From Prochlorococcus sp. AG-676-M04 (lineage in GTDB: Bacteria; Cyanobacteriota; Cyanobacteriia; PCC-6307; Cyanobiaceae): a DNA stretch of 57,152 nucleotides. Every line of letters begins with the position of its first letter. Positions within the stretch are counted from its first letter, which is position 1. A program made the position numbers and the translations under genes. Location of the stretch: assembly GCA_003210895.1 (NCBI GenBank), contig QCUB01000002.1, positions 1 to 57,152 of the forward strand, in the 5' to 3' direction. The notes under the pieces were generated by a model. The model saw only the letters and a program-made list of their open reading frames with translations. It searched no databases and was not told the origin of the DNA. This document shows, piece by piece, positions 25,637-35,194 of this stretch.

Positions 25637-25852
25637 TTAATGAACCCAACGAGTTATTTTTGTACCTTCATAAATATGTTCAGAAGCTTCAACGATTGAT
25701 TTTGTTTCAGGATTTATAAAAATATCATATAAAACATTTTTAGATTCTTGAAACATTACTATTGCTCTTTTGGGATCATCTATGGATTTTACTATATAAA
25801 AAGTTTTAACCCCCATCTCTTTGAAAATCACTTTTTGTGAAGGTGCATTCAT
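25637..25852 (-). CDS. conserved hypothetical protein (DUF3764-like character)
   Basis: 71-aa ORF VKTFYIVKSIDDPKRAIVMFQ. Confidence 0.45.
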   Translation of the reverse strand: MNAPSQKVIFKEMGVKTFYIVKSIDDPKRAIVMFQESKNVLYDIFINPETKSIVEASEHIYEGTKITRWVH

Positions 25853-26067
25853 ATGGTTTTCATATTCTTCAAAGGTATTATTGAGTTTAAAATCTAGAAC
25901 TGTTCTTTAAATAGCCATAAAAATAACGTATTAACTTCCTACAATGTTAAATCTATTGTCAACAAAATATAAGTCAAAATCATATTGAAAAGAGATTAAA
26001 TATAAAATATTAGTTATTGTTTATTTTCAGGCAATTACAACATAATCTAGTATAAAGGTCTAAGTTA

Positions 26068-27771
26068 ATGTCAAGAAAATCTGAATCATTAAAAGATAAA
26101 TCAACTAAAAATTTTTCTGAGTTTTCACAATTAGCAGATTTTTCTTTAATGAATTCACTTAATGCTGATCCTCAGTCGACAAAAGATGGTAATGATCACA
26201 TGCCTAGACCCATTTATTCAGGTCATTATGTACCCGTAACTCCAAAACCAATTCCAGATCCAATATATATCACGCACAGCAAAACATTATTTGAAGAATT
26301 GGGATTAAGTTCTGAACTTATAAAAGATAAAAAGTTTTGCCGTTTATTTTCAGGTGATATTGAAGTTGCAGAGTATCCAATGATCCCCTTTGGTTGGGCT
26401 ACGGGGTATGCATTGTCAATTTATGGTACTGAATATACACAGCAATGTCCTTTTGGGACAGGAAATGGCTATGGAGATGGTCGGGCAATTTCAGTATTCG
26501 AAGGTTTATTTAAAGGGAAAAGAATGGAGATGCAACTAAAAGGTGGAGGCCCTACACCTTATTGTCGTGGTGCTGATGGCCGAGCGGTACTACGATCGAG
26601 TGTTCGTGAATTTCTTGCACAGGAGTTAATGCATGCCTTAGGTATTCCTACTTCAAGATCTTTAACCCTTTATGTCTCAGGGACAGAAATAGTTAGAAGG
26701 CCTTGGTATACAGAAGGTTCAACGTATTTTGAGCCTGATATTATGGTTGATAATCATGCCGCAATTACTACACGAGTCGCGCCATCATTTTTGCGTGTAG
26801 GCCAGCTTGAACTCTTTGCTCGCAGAGTTCGAAGCAATTCACATGATGACGCTTTTAATGAGCTTAAAATTATTGTGCAACATCTTATAGACAGGAACTA
26901 TAAAGATTACATTGATCCTAGTAATTCATTTACTGAGAAGGTGATTATGTTGGCTTGTTTATATCGAGAAAGACTTATATCACTTGTCGCTAACTGGATG
27001 CGAGTCGGTTATTGCCAAGGTAATTTTAATAGCGACAATTGTGCTGTCGGAGGATTTACTCTTGACTACGGTCCTTTTGGTTTTTGTGAATTATTTGATC
27101 CAAGATTTCAGCCTTGGACTGGAGGTGGAGAGCATTTTTCATTTTTCAATCAGCCTTTTGCTGCCGAAATCAATTTTAAGACGTTTTGTTCATCTCTAAT
27201 GCCATTACTTTTAGAAAATAAAGAAGACATAGAAAAATTAGAGAAAATTAAAAATGATTTTTCTAAATTAATGAGCAAAGAAATGCAATCAATGTGGGTA
27301 AAAAAGCTTGGTCTTGAAAAATACGACGAAACTCTTATCAACGAGCTTTTTAAGCTTATGATTAACTCTAAAGCCGACTTCAGTATTTTCTTCAGAAAGC
27401 TTTCTCATATTCCTGATAATATATCTTTTTTAAAAGAGAGTTTTTATTTACCTTTAACCACAGAACTTGATAAAAAATGGAAAAACTGGTTAAAAAAATG
27501 GCACGATTGTATTAAAAAAGACATTCATGCCACTCAAATATCCAAATCAATGAAACAAGTAAACCCGAAATTTACTTGGCGTGAATGGATGATAGTTCCT
27601 GCATATGAAGAAGCTGAGGAGGGTAATTACAGTAAAATAAAAGAGTTACAAACTATCTTCAGCAATCCATATGAAGAGCAGTCATTAGAAATAGCACAAA
27701 AATATGATCGCCTAAAGCCAATTAAATTTTTTAATAATGGAGGTATTTCTCATTACAGTTGCTCCTCTTAA
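26068..27771 (+). CDS. selO: SelO/YdiU-family protein adenylyltransferase
   Basis: GYGDGRAI...[46 protein letters not shown]. Confidence 0.92.
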   Translation: MSRKSESLKDKSTKNFSEFSQLADFSLMNSLNADPQSTKDGNDHMPRPIYSGHYVPVTPKPIPDPIYITHSKTLFEELGLSSELIKDKKFCRLFSGDIEVAEYPMIPFGWATGYALSIYGTEYTQQCPFGTGNGYGDGRAISVFEGLFKGKRMEMQLKGGGPTPYCRGADGRAVLRSSVREFLAQELMHALGIPTSRSLTLYVSGTEIVRRPWYTEGSTYFEPDIMVDNHAAITTRVAPSFLRVGQLELFARRVRSNSHDDAFNELKIIVQHLIDRNYKDYIDPSNSFTEKVIMLACLYRERLISLVANWMRVGYCQGNFNSDNCAVGGFTLDYGPFGFCELFDPRFQPWTGGGEHFSFFNQPFAAEINFKTFCSSLMPLLLENKEDIEKLEKIKNDFSKLMSKEMQSMWVKKLGLEKYDETLINELFKLMINSKADFSIFFRKLSHIPDNISFLKESFYLPLTTELDKKWKNWLKKWHDCIKKDIHATQISKSMKQVNPKFTWREWMIVPAYEEAEEGNYSKIKELQTIFSNPYEEQSLEIAQKYDRLKPIKFFNNGGISHYSCSS

Positions 27772-27822
27772 AAACAAATCAATTCAGTTTCCAAAATGTA
27801 TAAATGAATTAAATAATAAATT

Positions 27823-28245
27823 TTATTTATTAATTGTGGTTGGCACTCCCACTACTGAAATAACACCAACATGAAGAATGGCAGCTTTTCTTCCAATACT
27901 TTTTACATAATGTTCGCCACCATTATTACTCTCAACAAAAACGTCCCCTGCTCTAAAAGTATTTATAACTCTACCTCTAACATGTCTTAACTTCCCTCGA
28001 GTGACATGTATCAACATTGGAGAAGGGTGCTTATGGATTGGAGTTTTTAAACCTACCGGTATTTTAATTTTCAAAAGCCTTAATTCAGGTTCTCCTTCTA
28101 GATAATTAAAACTTTTTCCGCTTAAGCCTTTAGAAGTTTGAATTAATGGGATAACTTTAATTTTTTCTTCTGCTAAAGAATATTCTGGAGATATTAAAGT
28201 TAGAACTAATATCAGAAAAGGGAACGTAAGTTGTTTAATTTTCAT
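27823..28245 (-). CDS. exported cupin-domain protein
   Basis: Signal peptide; PIHKHPSPMLIHVTRGKLRHV...GDVFVESNNGGEHYV. Confidence 0.78.
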   Translation of the reverse strand: MKIKQLTFPFLILVLTLISPEYSLAEEKIKVIPLIQTSKGLSGKSFNYLEGEPELRLLKIKIPVGLKTPIHKHPSPMLIHVTRGKLRHVRGRVINTFRAGDVFVESNNGGEHYVKSIGRKAAILHVGVISVVGVPTTINK

Positions 28246-28543
28246 ATGAGTTAAATATTGTATTAATTATATAGATAAAGATAAAACTAAATATAACTAC
28301 TACTTTCTATAAATTTTTTCTAACTGCTTAATTTCTACTCTTAAATCATTTTCTTTTTCATTCAATTTTTGATTACTTTTAACTAATGGGATTATCCACC
28401 AAGCTTGTAGACCAACGAAAACTAAAATTAAAAGTATTAAATCAGAAGTTCCAGGCGACATTAATATTGATTGTGATTAATTTATTTAACTGATAATAGC
28501 AATCCTTTATTACTTATAACTGATAAAAATGATCTTAATTATT

Positions 28544-28726
28544 CTACGCCGCATCTAAGTCAATACGAAGTTCTTTTCCTTTATAAATAATTGCTTCTTT
28601 GTAATTAATTAGTTTTTTTATTCGTTCTTGCTTTTCCTTATCAGTTATGTAGACATCCTCAATAACCTCTTGTATTGCCAGTATAACTTTCTGTAGTTGA
28701 AACTCTAAGTCTTCTCTATGGTTCAT
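28544..28726 (-). CDS. small hypothetical protein
   Basis: 60-aa ORF with C-terminal DLDAA. Confidence 0.45.
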   Translation of the reverse strand: MNHREDLEFQLQKVILAIQEVIEDVYITDKEKQERIKKLINYKEAIIYKGKELRIDLDAA

Positions 28727-28856
28727 TGATTAATTAAAGTATTTTACTAATTAAAATAAAAATTTTTAAATAGTAAATAAGTACTTAACCTAATAAAACT
28801 CTTGACATCAAGATGAATATAATATAAAAATATAGTACAAGTGTATTATTTTATAA

Positions 28857-29147
28857 ATGGTAACTGGACGGGCTAATGTTTGGTCTAACTTTTCTTATGG
28901 TAGTCGTATTGATACGCCAAAAGGTTGTCTTCTTAATGCTGAGGGGAGCAGCCTAATCTTCTTTGAGAAATGCAAAAAATCGCCACATAACAATATCAAA
29001 ATCTTTACTCATATCTTTTATACGAATCATCTTGGAGAGCCAGCAGGCTTTAAATCCTCTAGCCAAATGCGCCTAGACGAAGCTTGGGAACGATGGCACG
29101 AATTACAAGAACATGGCTGGACAGAGGTTTCGCACAATTTTGGCTAG
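28857..29147 (+). CDS. DUF1651-like protein
   Basis: RLDEAWERWHELQEHGWTEVSHNFG. Confidence 0.65.
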   Translation: MVTGRANVWSNFSYGSRIDTPKGCLLNAEGSSLIFFEKCKKSPHNNIKIFTHIFYTNHLGEPAGFKSSSQMRLDEAWERWHELQEHGWTEVSHNFG

Positions 29148-29439
29148 GCAGAATAAATCTAAAACTTGATGAATAAATCCTTCTAGTTAAAACTTTAATT
29201 CAAAAGAAAAAGTACCAAACCAAAATTTTTAACAAAAACAGCTAAATTACTAGAGCAAAAACGTCGGCAAAATATTTAAATAATTTAAACAAAACACAAC
29301 AAAAGATACGCTTAAGCCTATTATTTTACAGTACTGTATCGAAACTGCGACAATTTTTTAAGAAATCGATCAATTTCATTTATTTACTTTACATTAATTA
29401 ATATATGTGTTACATTTATTAACAATTAAATAATTAAAA

Positions 29440-29646
29440 ATGGCCAATTCACAAGTAACAACAGAATCAGGCGGAAGACAGAATATGTTTCCTTCTGAGA
29501 CTCGTCCATATATTGATGAGTCTGTTTCATATGATGGTTACCCTCAAAATGCAGAGAAAGTTAACGGTCGTTGGGCGATGATCGGTTTTGTTGCTTTGCT
29601 AGGCGCATATGTAACAACAGGTCAAATCATTCCAGGGATCTTTTAA
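29440..29646 (+). CDS. hli: High-light-inducible protein (68 aa)
   Basis: AEKVNGRWAMIGFVALLGAYVTTGQIIPGIF. Confidence 0.93.
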   Translation: MANSQVTTESGGRQNMFPSETRPYIDESVSYDGYPQNAEKVNGRWAMIGFVALLGAYVTTGQIIPGIF

Positions 29647-29802
29647 AAATGGAACCAATTTCTCCTGAACTTTATAAAAAGCTTTTAAAAGCATATAAAC
29701 CAATTAGGTGAAATTCCATGTACAGCAATTTCTCTAAGAGCATTAATTTTCTACCAATGAGAAATTTTAAAAGTTCAAAACCTAATTAAAATTATTAAAA
29801 AA

Positions 29803-29949
29803 ATGACTCAAACAAACACCAAAACAAAATCAATCGAAAAAGAAAAAATTGTTGCAGAAACACTTAATGGAAGATTTGCAATGATTGGACTTATAGCTGC
29901 AATTGGCGCATATCTAACTACTGGACAAATAATCCCAGGCTACGTCTAA
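29803..29949 (+). CDS. hli: High-light-inducible protein (48 aa)
   Basis: MTQTNTKTKSIEKEKIVAETLNGRFAMIGLIAAIGAYLTTGQIIPGYV; not in ORF track. Confidence 0.92.
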   Translation: MTQTNTKTKSIEKEKIVAETLNGRFAMIGLIAAIGAYLTTGQIIPGYV

Positions 29950-29979
29950 GACTTACTCAAACAATTATCACAAAATTAA

Positions 29980-30108
29980 ATGGAAAACTCAAAACCTAAC
30001 TATTGGCAAAATGCTGAGAGAACTAATGGAAGAATGGCAATGATGGGCTTTTTCGCACTAGTTGTAAACTACGGCTTATTTGGCTGGATAATTCCAGGTA
30101 TTTTTTAA
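29980..30108 (+). CDS. hli: High-light-inducible protein (42 aa)
   Basis: MENSKPNYWQNAERTNGRMAMMGFFALVVNYGLFGWIIPGIF; near-identical to 2236..2364. Confidence 0.92.
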   Translation: MENSKPNYWQNAERTNGRMAMMGFFALVVNYGLFGWIIPGIF

Positions 30109-30109
30109 A

Positions 30110-30199
30110 ATGAACTTAGATATCTTTCTCATTTCATTCTTTGCATATTTATTAGTACCGGTGCTAATGATTGCTAAAGGTAAAAAAGCAACTAATTAA
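30110..30199 (+). CDS. 29-aa small membrane protein MNLDIFLISFFAYLLVPVLMIAKGKKATN
   Basis: Near-identical to 2142..2234. Confidence 0.65.
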   Translation: MNLDIFLISFFAYLLVPVLMIAKGKKATN

Positions 30200-30470
30200 A
30201 AAAATGAATATAGGCTTACTCTTTCTTAAAGTTAATACAATTGGGGTAATAACTTTATCTGAATTGGATTGGATTACTAATAATCAATCAGAATTCTCTA
30301 GATTAGATATGTCATTGGTTATTAAAATTGGTCGTCTAATGGATTCAGGAGCTGTTGAAATAGATAGTAGATTGCCAATTTAATTTTTTCTTATTTTAAT
30401 CATTTATCATTCGTCTATGCCAATAAGGCCACTAACAAACTCCTCTTATTCTAATTAAATAGCTAAAAAA

Positions 30471-30502
30471 AAGAGATCATTTTTTAGCTGAAATGACCTC
30501 TT
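30471..30502. terminator. bidirectional terminator-like hairpin after hli cluster
   Basis: aagagatcattttttagctgaaatgacctctt, stem AAGAG-TCATTT / AAATGA-CTCTT with mismatch. Confidence 0.5.
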
Positions 30503-30595
30503 GTTACCTAATTCTCACAAGAATAATTTCAAGTAAGCTTTTAAAGCTTAATATATCTCGATTAAAATCAAATCCGTATTTTTGCTGATTTACTT

Positions 30596-30811
30596 CTATT
30601 TTTTTAATCCACCTCTCTTAATCCATAGAAACCAAGTTAACCAAATTGGAGGAAGAAACTTTATTAGAGATGCAATCTTATATATATAAAAAGGAGCATC
30701 ATCAAAAATAATTAAATTAACAACAACTGAAGAAGATGATATCCAAATTCCAACAATTAAAATATTCGCTCCCATTAAAGCGAACTTATTTTGCTTAAAT
30801 ATTTTTGGCAT
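30596..30811 (-). CDS. small membrane hypothetical protein
   Basis: 71-aa ORF with two hydrophobic segments. Confidence 0.45.
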   Translation of the reverse strand: MPKIFKQNKFALMGANILIVGIWISSSSVVVNLIIFDDAPFYIYKIASLIKFLPPIWLTWFLWIKRGGLKK

Positions 30812-30869
30812 AATATATAAAGATATAATTCCAATTTTAAATCGAGACTTTATATAAAAGAATTAATTC

Positions 30870-31121
30870 TCAAAAAAACTTCAAATTTAAAATCCATAAC
30901 CAAAGGAAAAAAATACTAAATTTTATCCCCTCACCTAATAGAATTCCAAAAAAATAAGGTGGGAAAAATAATATTGACAAAATTGAAAGCAAACTAAAAA
31001 GAACAAAAGAGCCCCTTAGAAAAATGTTCTTTCTTCTTTTCTTTCTAAGTTTTTTTAAGAAATTCCACTCCCATTCAATTATCCCGTAGAATTTTTCAGA
31101 CAATATAAATAAATATTTCAT
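30870..31121 (-). CDS. small membrane hypothetical protein
   Basis: 83-aa ORF. Confidence 0.45.
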   Translation of the reverse strand: MKYLFILSEKFYGIIEWEWNFLKKLRKKRRKNIFLRGSFVLFSLLSILSILFFPPYFFGILLGEGIKFSIFFLWLWILNLKFF

Positions 31122-31355
31122 AAATGGTTGTTTTCATTTATATATGACAGTTTAAGCTCAATTTTTCTAGCAATTCTATTCAAAATGAATAAATTTGAAG
31201 ATCTTCTTTGAGCTGCATTTTTCGATTTTTTGCTTTACTCTTTTATTATTTTATATCTCTTTAGTAAATTTTCTTAAGATTATTGTATTTATAAAAATAC
31301 AAGTATTCACAATTTATTCCTCCGTTTTAAATATTTGTAAATTCAATTTATAAAC

Positions 31356-31655
31356 TTAGCAATAAAACTTTTTACCGTCCTCAGAAAGATAATAAATTCT
31401 ATTCTCTGAATTAACAAAAAAAGTTAATCCTTTATATTGGGATCTACCAAATTTAGTTAATCTATTTTTATGTAAATGCCAATTATTAGTATTAATATCA
31501 GGATTATATTCTTGTTCCTTTATAGGAGTTATTAAAGGTTCAAAGCTTTTTTTTTGTGATCTGTTGTATGGTTTCTTATAAATCAATAAAAGAAATCTAA
31601 CGATTACAAATATAAAACAAAAAATAATGACTATTAATAAATTCGACATTATCAA
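31356..31655 (-). CDS. membrane-anchored hypothetical protein
   Basis: 99-aa ORF with N-terminal TM. Confidence 0.5.
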   Translation of the reverse strand: MIMSNLLIVIIFCFIFVIVRFLLLIYKKPYNRSQKKSFEPLITPIKEQEYNPDINTNNWHLHKNRLTKFGRSQYKGLTFFVNSENRIYYLSEDGKKFYC

Positions 31656-32205
31656 ATGCTTAATAATTTAGTGAATCAATTATTTTAAGAATACAATAAT
31701 TTTTCTTAAACCCTAAGTAAAAAATTCTATTTTATGTTTATTGTATTTTTAAATACTTAAAGTAACGTCACCAAAAAACTAAATTTCAGTTCAATCGTAA
31801 TCTGAATATGGCTCAAAGAAAAATAACTAAGTAAAAGAGTAGTTGAGAAATTTAAAGAAGTTCAAGAATATCTATTAACTAACAGATTTATTAGATCAAC
31901 TAAACATCTTTTAGAAGATATTGAAAATACTATTAAGAGATAATGCCAATATCACCACATTTACCTCAGATGCTATTTGGCAATGATGACGAAGAATTTG
32001 TCATGATTATCTTCGGTTTTATTGCAAGTTGTATTGGTTGCCTTTTTGTATTATTGATTAATTTTTTCAAATTAATATTTAAACAGATAAATAAAGAATT
32101 TTAATACCCCAAACTATACTTGGGTTATAATTTTAAATAATTATGAATAAAATAGGCTTTTATCTTTTCTCAGATTTAAGTTAAATTAAAAAATAACTAA
32201 ATTAA

Positions 32206-33033
32206 GATATCAAAAAACAAATTACTAATCTTCCAATAAGAGTATTCACATATTTATTTCTTGTATTAAACATTTCTGGTTGTTCTTTCTTAAATGAAAA
32301 TAAAATTTCATCTAAAGAAAAAACTAATAATCACAATAAAGAAATAATTAAAAACTATTCTAAAGCAATTTCAAAAGATCCTAATAATCCTTTCTTTTTT
32401 TTAGAAAGAGGAAAGGCTAAACATGAATATGGAGATTTTATAGGAGCAATTAAAGATTTTGACTATTCATTTAAAATAAATCCTAATATGAGAGTTATCT
32501 TTTATAGGGCGAAATCCAAATTTGATTATAGAGATTTTAAAGGAGCAATTGATGATTATGAGAAATTAAATTATTTAAAGAATTTTAAGGATCAAATTTT
32601 TTATAATATTGCTATTGCCCAATTTATAGATTTTAACTATCAAGATGCTATCAATAATTTTAGTAAGTCGATTGAATATGATGAAGATGATTCTTATGCT
32701 TACTTGTATAGGGGGAATTCAAAATTTAAAATAAATGATTATTTTGGAGCATTAGAAGATTACAGTAAATCAATCGAATTTAATAACAAATCTAATATAA
32801 TAGCCCTCAATAATAGAGGAGTTAGCAACTTTAAATTAAGAAATTACAAAAGTGCCTTAGAAGATTTTAAAAAATCTCTAAAAATAAATCCTCGCAATTA
32901 CAGTACTCTTTACAACAAATCCCTTACACATTTTGAGATGAAAGAAATAAAAAAAGCTTGTATTGACTTAAAAAAATCAATCAAGCTTGGTAAAGAAGTT
33001 TTTGAAGATGAATATTTAAAAATATGCTATTAG
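32206..33033 (+). CDS. TPR lipoprotein-like ORF (start codon unclear; ATG ORF begins 32488)
   Basis: Same frame is open upstream: ...RVFTYLFLVLNISGCSFLNENK... (lipobox-like) then TPR repeats. Confidence 0.6.
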   Translation, partial: DIKKQITNLPIRVFTYLFLVLNISGCSFLNENKISSKEKTNNHNKEIIKNYSKAISKDPNNPFFFLERGKAKHEYGDFIGAIKDFDYSFKINPNMRVIFYRAKSKFDYRDFKGAIDDYEKLNYLKNFKDQIFYNIAIAQFIDFNYQDAINNFSKSIEYDEDDSYAYLYRGNSKFKINDYFGALEDYSKSIEFNNKSNIIALNNRGVSNFKLRNYKSALEDFKKSLKINPRNYSTLYNKSLTHFEMKEIKKACIDLKKSIKLGKEVFEDEYLKICY

Positions 33034-33072
33034 ATATTTCTAATAAATATTTTAAATTATCAATTTATGGGT

Positions 33073-33414
33073 CTAATTAATTTCTGCAATTTTAGACTCT
33101 AATTCATTGATTTCTGCCTGCAATGCAGAAGTATCTTCTCCAGCAGCTGCTGCTTTAGACAATTGTCTTTTCTTGAAATTCAATTTAGTGTTTAATTTTT
33201 TGGCTTTTAAGGCTCCAGGTTTACTACCGCCTCCGCCGCCTCCGCCGCCTCCGCCGCCGCCGCCGCCGCCGCAGGCTAGAAGATTTTTATCATTTATTTG
33301 ATACTCTAAGCTATTAGAAAAATTATTTGCTAGAGATTCATTTCCAAAAAATAAAGCAATAGGAAGTGCAAAAATAACTCCTAAAGTTAATTTGAAAAAA
33401 AAGTTTAATTTCAT
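33073..33414 (-). CDS. exported protein with 15-residue polyglycine tract
   Basis: Signal peptide; LLACGGGGGGGGGGGGGGGSKPG; C-terminal coiled coil. Confidence 0.7.
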   Translation of the reverse strand: MKLNFFFKLTLGVIFALPIALFFGNESLANNFSNSLEYQINDKNLLACGGGGGGGGGGGGGGGSKPGALKAKKLNTKLNFKKRQLSKAAAAGEDTSALQAEINELESKIAEIN

Positions 33415-33526
33415 TAAATTTTAATTTTTTTTTTATATTATTCCTTTGTGTATTCAAAAGTCATAAAGACTAATAAGAAAAGACATATTAGTTAATATAT
33501 TAAGTATCCTATTTTACAATAACTAA

Positions 33527-34807
33527 TCATTTCTTTAATATTTTTATAACATCTTTAGCGAGATTAGTACTCAGTCTACTAGCAGCAAATTCAGTAAAAT
33601 GGCTATAATCAAAAAACCAGTTAGTTGATTCAGCCTTCTGAGAATAATCAATAAAAGTTATATTGCTACGATTCTTTATTTCTCTTAATAAAGTTTCTCT
33701 ATAATCCTTCTCAATTAAATACATTTCTCTTTCCAAAATCTTAAGAGGAAACTTTGGATTTCCGATTAAATGTTTTATCCCAATCAAATATTTATAGTTA
33801 TTTCCATTTAATTGATCTTCTGATAAAGAACTAAAGTAATTTGGTGCGTATATATAAATATAGTTGCTATCAATACTAAGATTACTTGTAGAACTTATAT
33901 TTCTTATTGTCGATTGTATTGTATAGTTTTTGATCTTCTCATATTCTTCAAAATCTAAATCAAATCGGTCTTTCAAGATCTCTTTAAGATTTCTAATTTT
34001 TGCACTAGATGGAATAGTAATTGATAATTGGGTTCTTTCATAAAATCCTGGTTTTATATTTTTGTTAGAGAGAAAGTAATCTAAATTAGAAAGAAAATGA
34101 CTACTTGTTTTTATTGAATTTACAAATGCAAAAAAACCACTTTTAATATTTCCTAATGAACTACTTGTTAAAAAATTTATATATTCAATGTTTGTTTTGT
34201 TAATCATCATTCCATTAGCAAAACTATATTCTTTATCTTTGACATTGTTAGAAGTAGATAAGAGCCTTATAAAATTCCAAAAATCCTGAATACCTCCAAA
34301 ACTCATAATAAGATTTGCCGAAGGTAAATCATTATGAAAGATTTCAGAATTTAAATACCTTAATGTCTCTACGTGTTCCTGCCATGTATTAAAACCAGAA
34401 TAAGCTGCATTCACTAGATCAATTGAGGAATCTTCTTTTCTTAAGTTTTTCTCTAATTGACTAGCAAAAGTTTTCTCATTATTAAATCCATAAAGTCCTT
34501 CCCCCATTGCAACACTATTTCCTAGGAGTAAAATCCCATATATATTTTTGTTCCTGTTATCTGTCTGATAAGGAGTCTTTATAAATCCATGTTTATCACA
34601 AATTAAAAAATCTAAGTTTTCTGGATTAATATTCTTATCTTTGCAATTATTTCTCCATCCAGTGAGAGAATCGTATATTGTTCCACTTATATATTTATCA
34701 TTTGATTTATTTAATAATAAAAATGTTAATTCTAGTATAAAAAAAATTAGTGGGAAAAATAAAATCGTATATATTATACTTTTTAAGATTTCTCTTTTAC
34801 TCTTCAT
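33527..34807 (-). CDS. membrane-anchored SGNH/GDSL-like hydrolase
   Basis: N-terminal TM; ILLLGNSVAMGEGLYGFNNEKTFASQLEKNL and C-terminal DYSHFTEFAASRLS. Confidence 0.7.
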   Translation of the reverse strand: MKSKREILKSIIYTILFFPLIFFILELTFLLLNKSNDKYISGTIYDSLTGWRNNCKDKNINPENLDFLICDKHGFIKTPYQTDNRNKNIYGILLLGNSVAMGEGLYGFNNEKTFASQLEKNLRKEDSSIDLVNAAYSGFNTWQEHVETLRYLNSEIFHNDLPSANLIMSFGGIQDFWNFIRLLSTSNNVKDKEYSFANGMMINKTNIEYINFLTSSSLGNIKSGFFAFVNSIKTSSHFLSNLDYFLSNKNIKPGFYERTQLSITIPSSAKIRNLKEILKDRFDLDFEEYEKIKNYTIQSTIRNISSTSNLSIDSNYIYIYAPNYFSSLSEDQLNGNNYKYLIGIKHLIGNPKFPLKILEREMYLIEKDYRETLLREIKNRSNITFIDYSQKAESTNWFFDYSHFTEFAASRLSTNLAKDVIKILKK

Positions 34808-35024
34808 AAGAACAAATATGAAACAGGAATATTTATATATATTAAAATAAATATCATTTATTACAAATTTAAAAGTCCTTTAGACCTAATCAATAAATAT
34901 TTATTATTTTAATTTTATTTAGGAGCATCGTATAAAAATGGATAGACAAGATCGGAAGTTTTTAATTTAATAAAAAATAAGCTTCCTTAATCTATCAATA
35001 TAAACTTTTAATTATCCAAAAAAG

Positions 35025-35189
35025 CTATATGGCTATGTAAGTAAATGGGACAATTACTTGTACAACGCTTATTATTAAAATTATGATTATCGCTAATAAA
35101 ATTGCAGTTATAAGAGCAGCCTGAATAGGCGTAGCATTCTTCCAAGAAGAAACTATTATGTGTTTTAAAAATCGAAAAAAATTAAGCAT
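35025..35189 (-). CDS. 54-aa membrane protein, DUF5989-like
   Basis: MLNFFRFLKHIIVSSWKNATPIQAALITAILLAIIIILIISVVQVIVPFTYIAI, between carbamoyltransferase and SGNH genes. Confidence 0.6.
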   Translation of the reverse strand: MLNFFRFLKHIIVSSWKNATPIQAALITAILLAIIIILIISVVQVIVPFTYIAI

Positions 35190-35194
35190 TTTAA

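Noticed and set aside
26068-27771. SelO as a novel fusion or truncation
   Set aside because: Length and motifs look like an ordinary SelO/YdiU protein; unusual only for its island location.
33107-33301. Plus-strand polyproline ORF
   Set aside because: Antisense of the polyglycine tract; the minus-strand ORF has a signal peptide and a complete structure.
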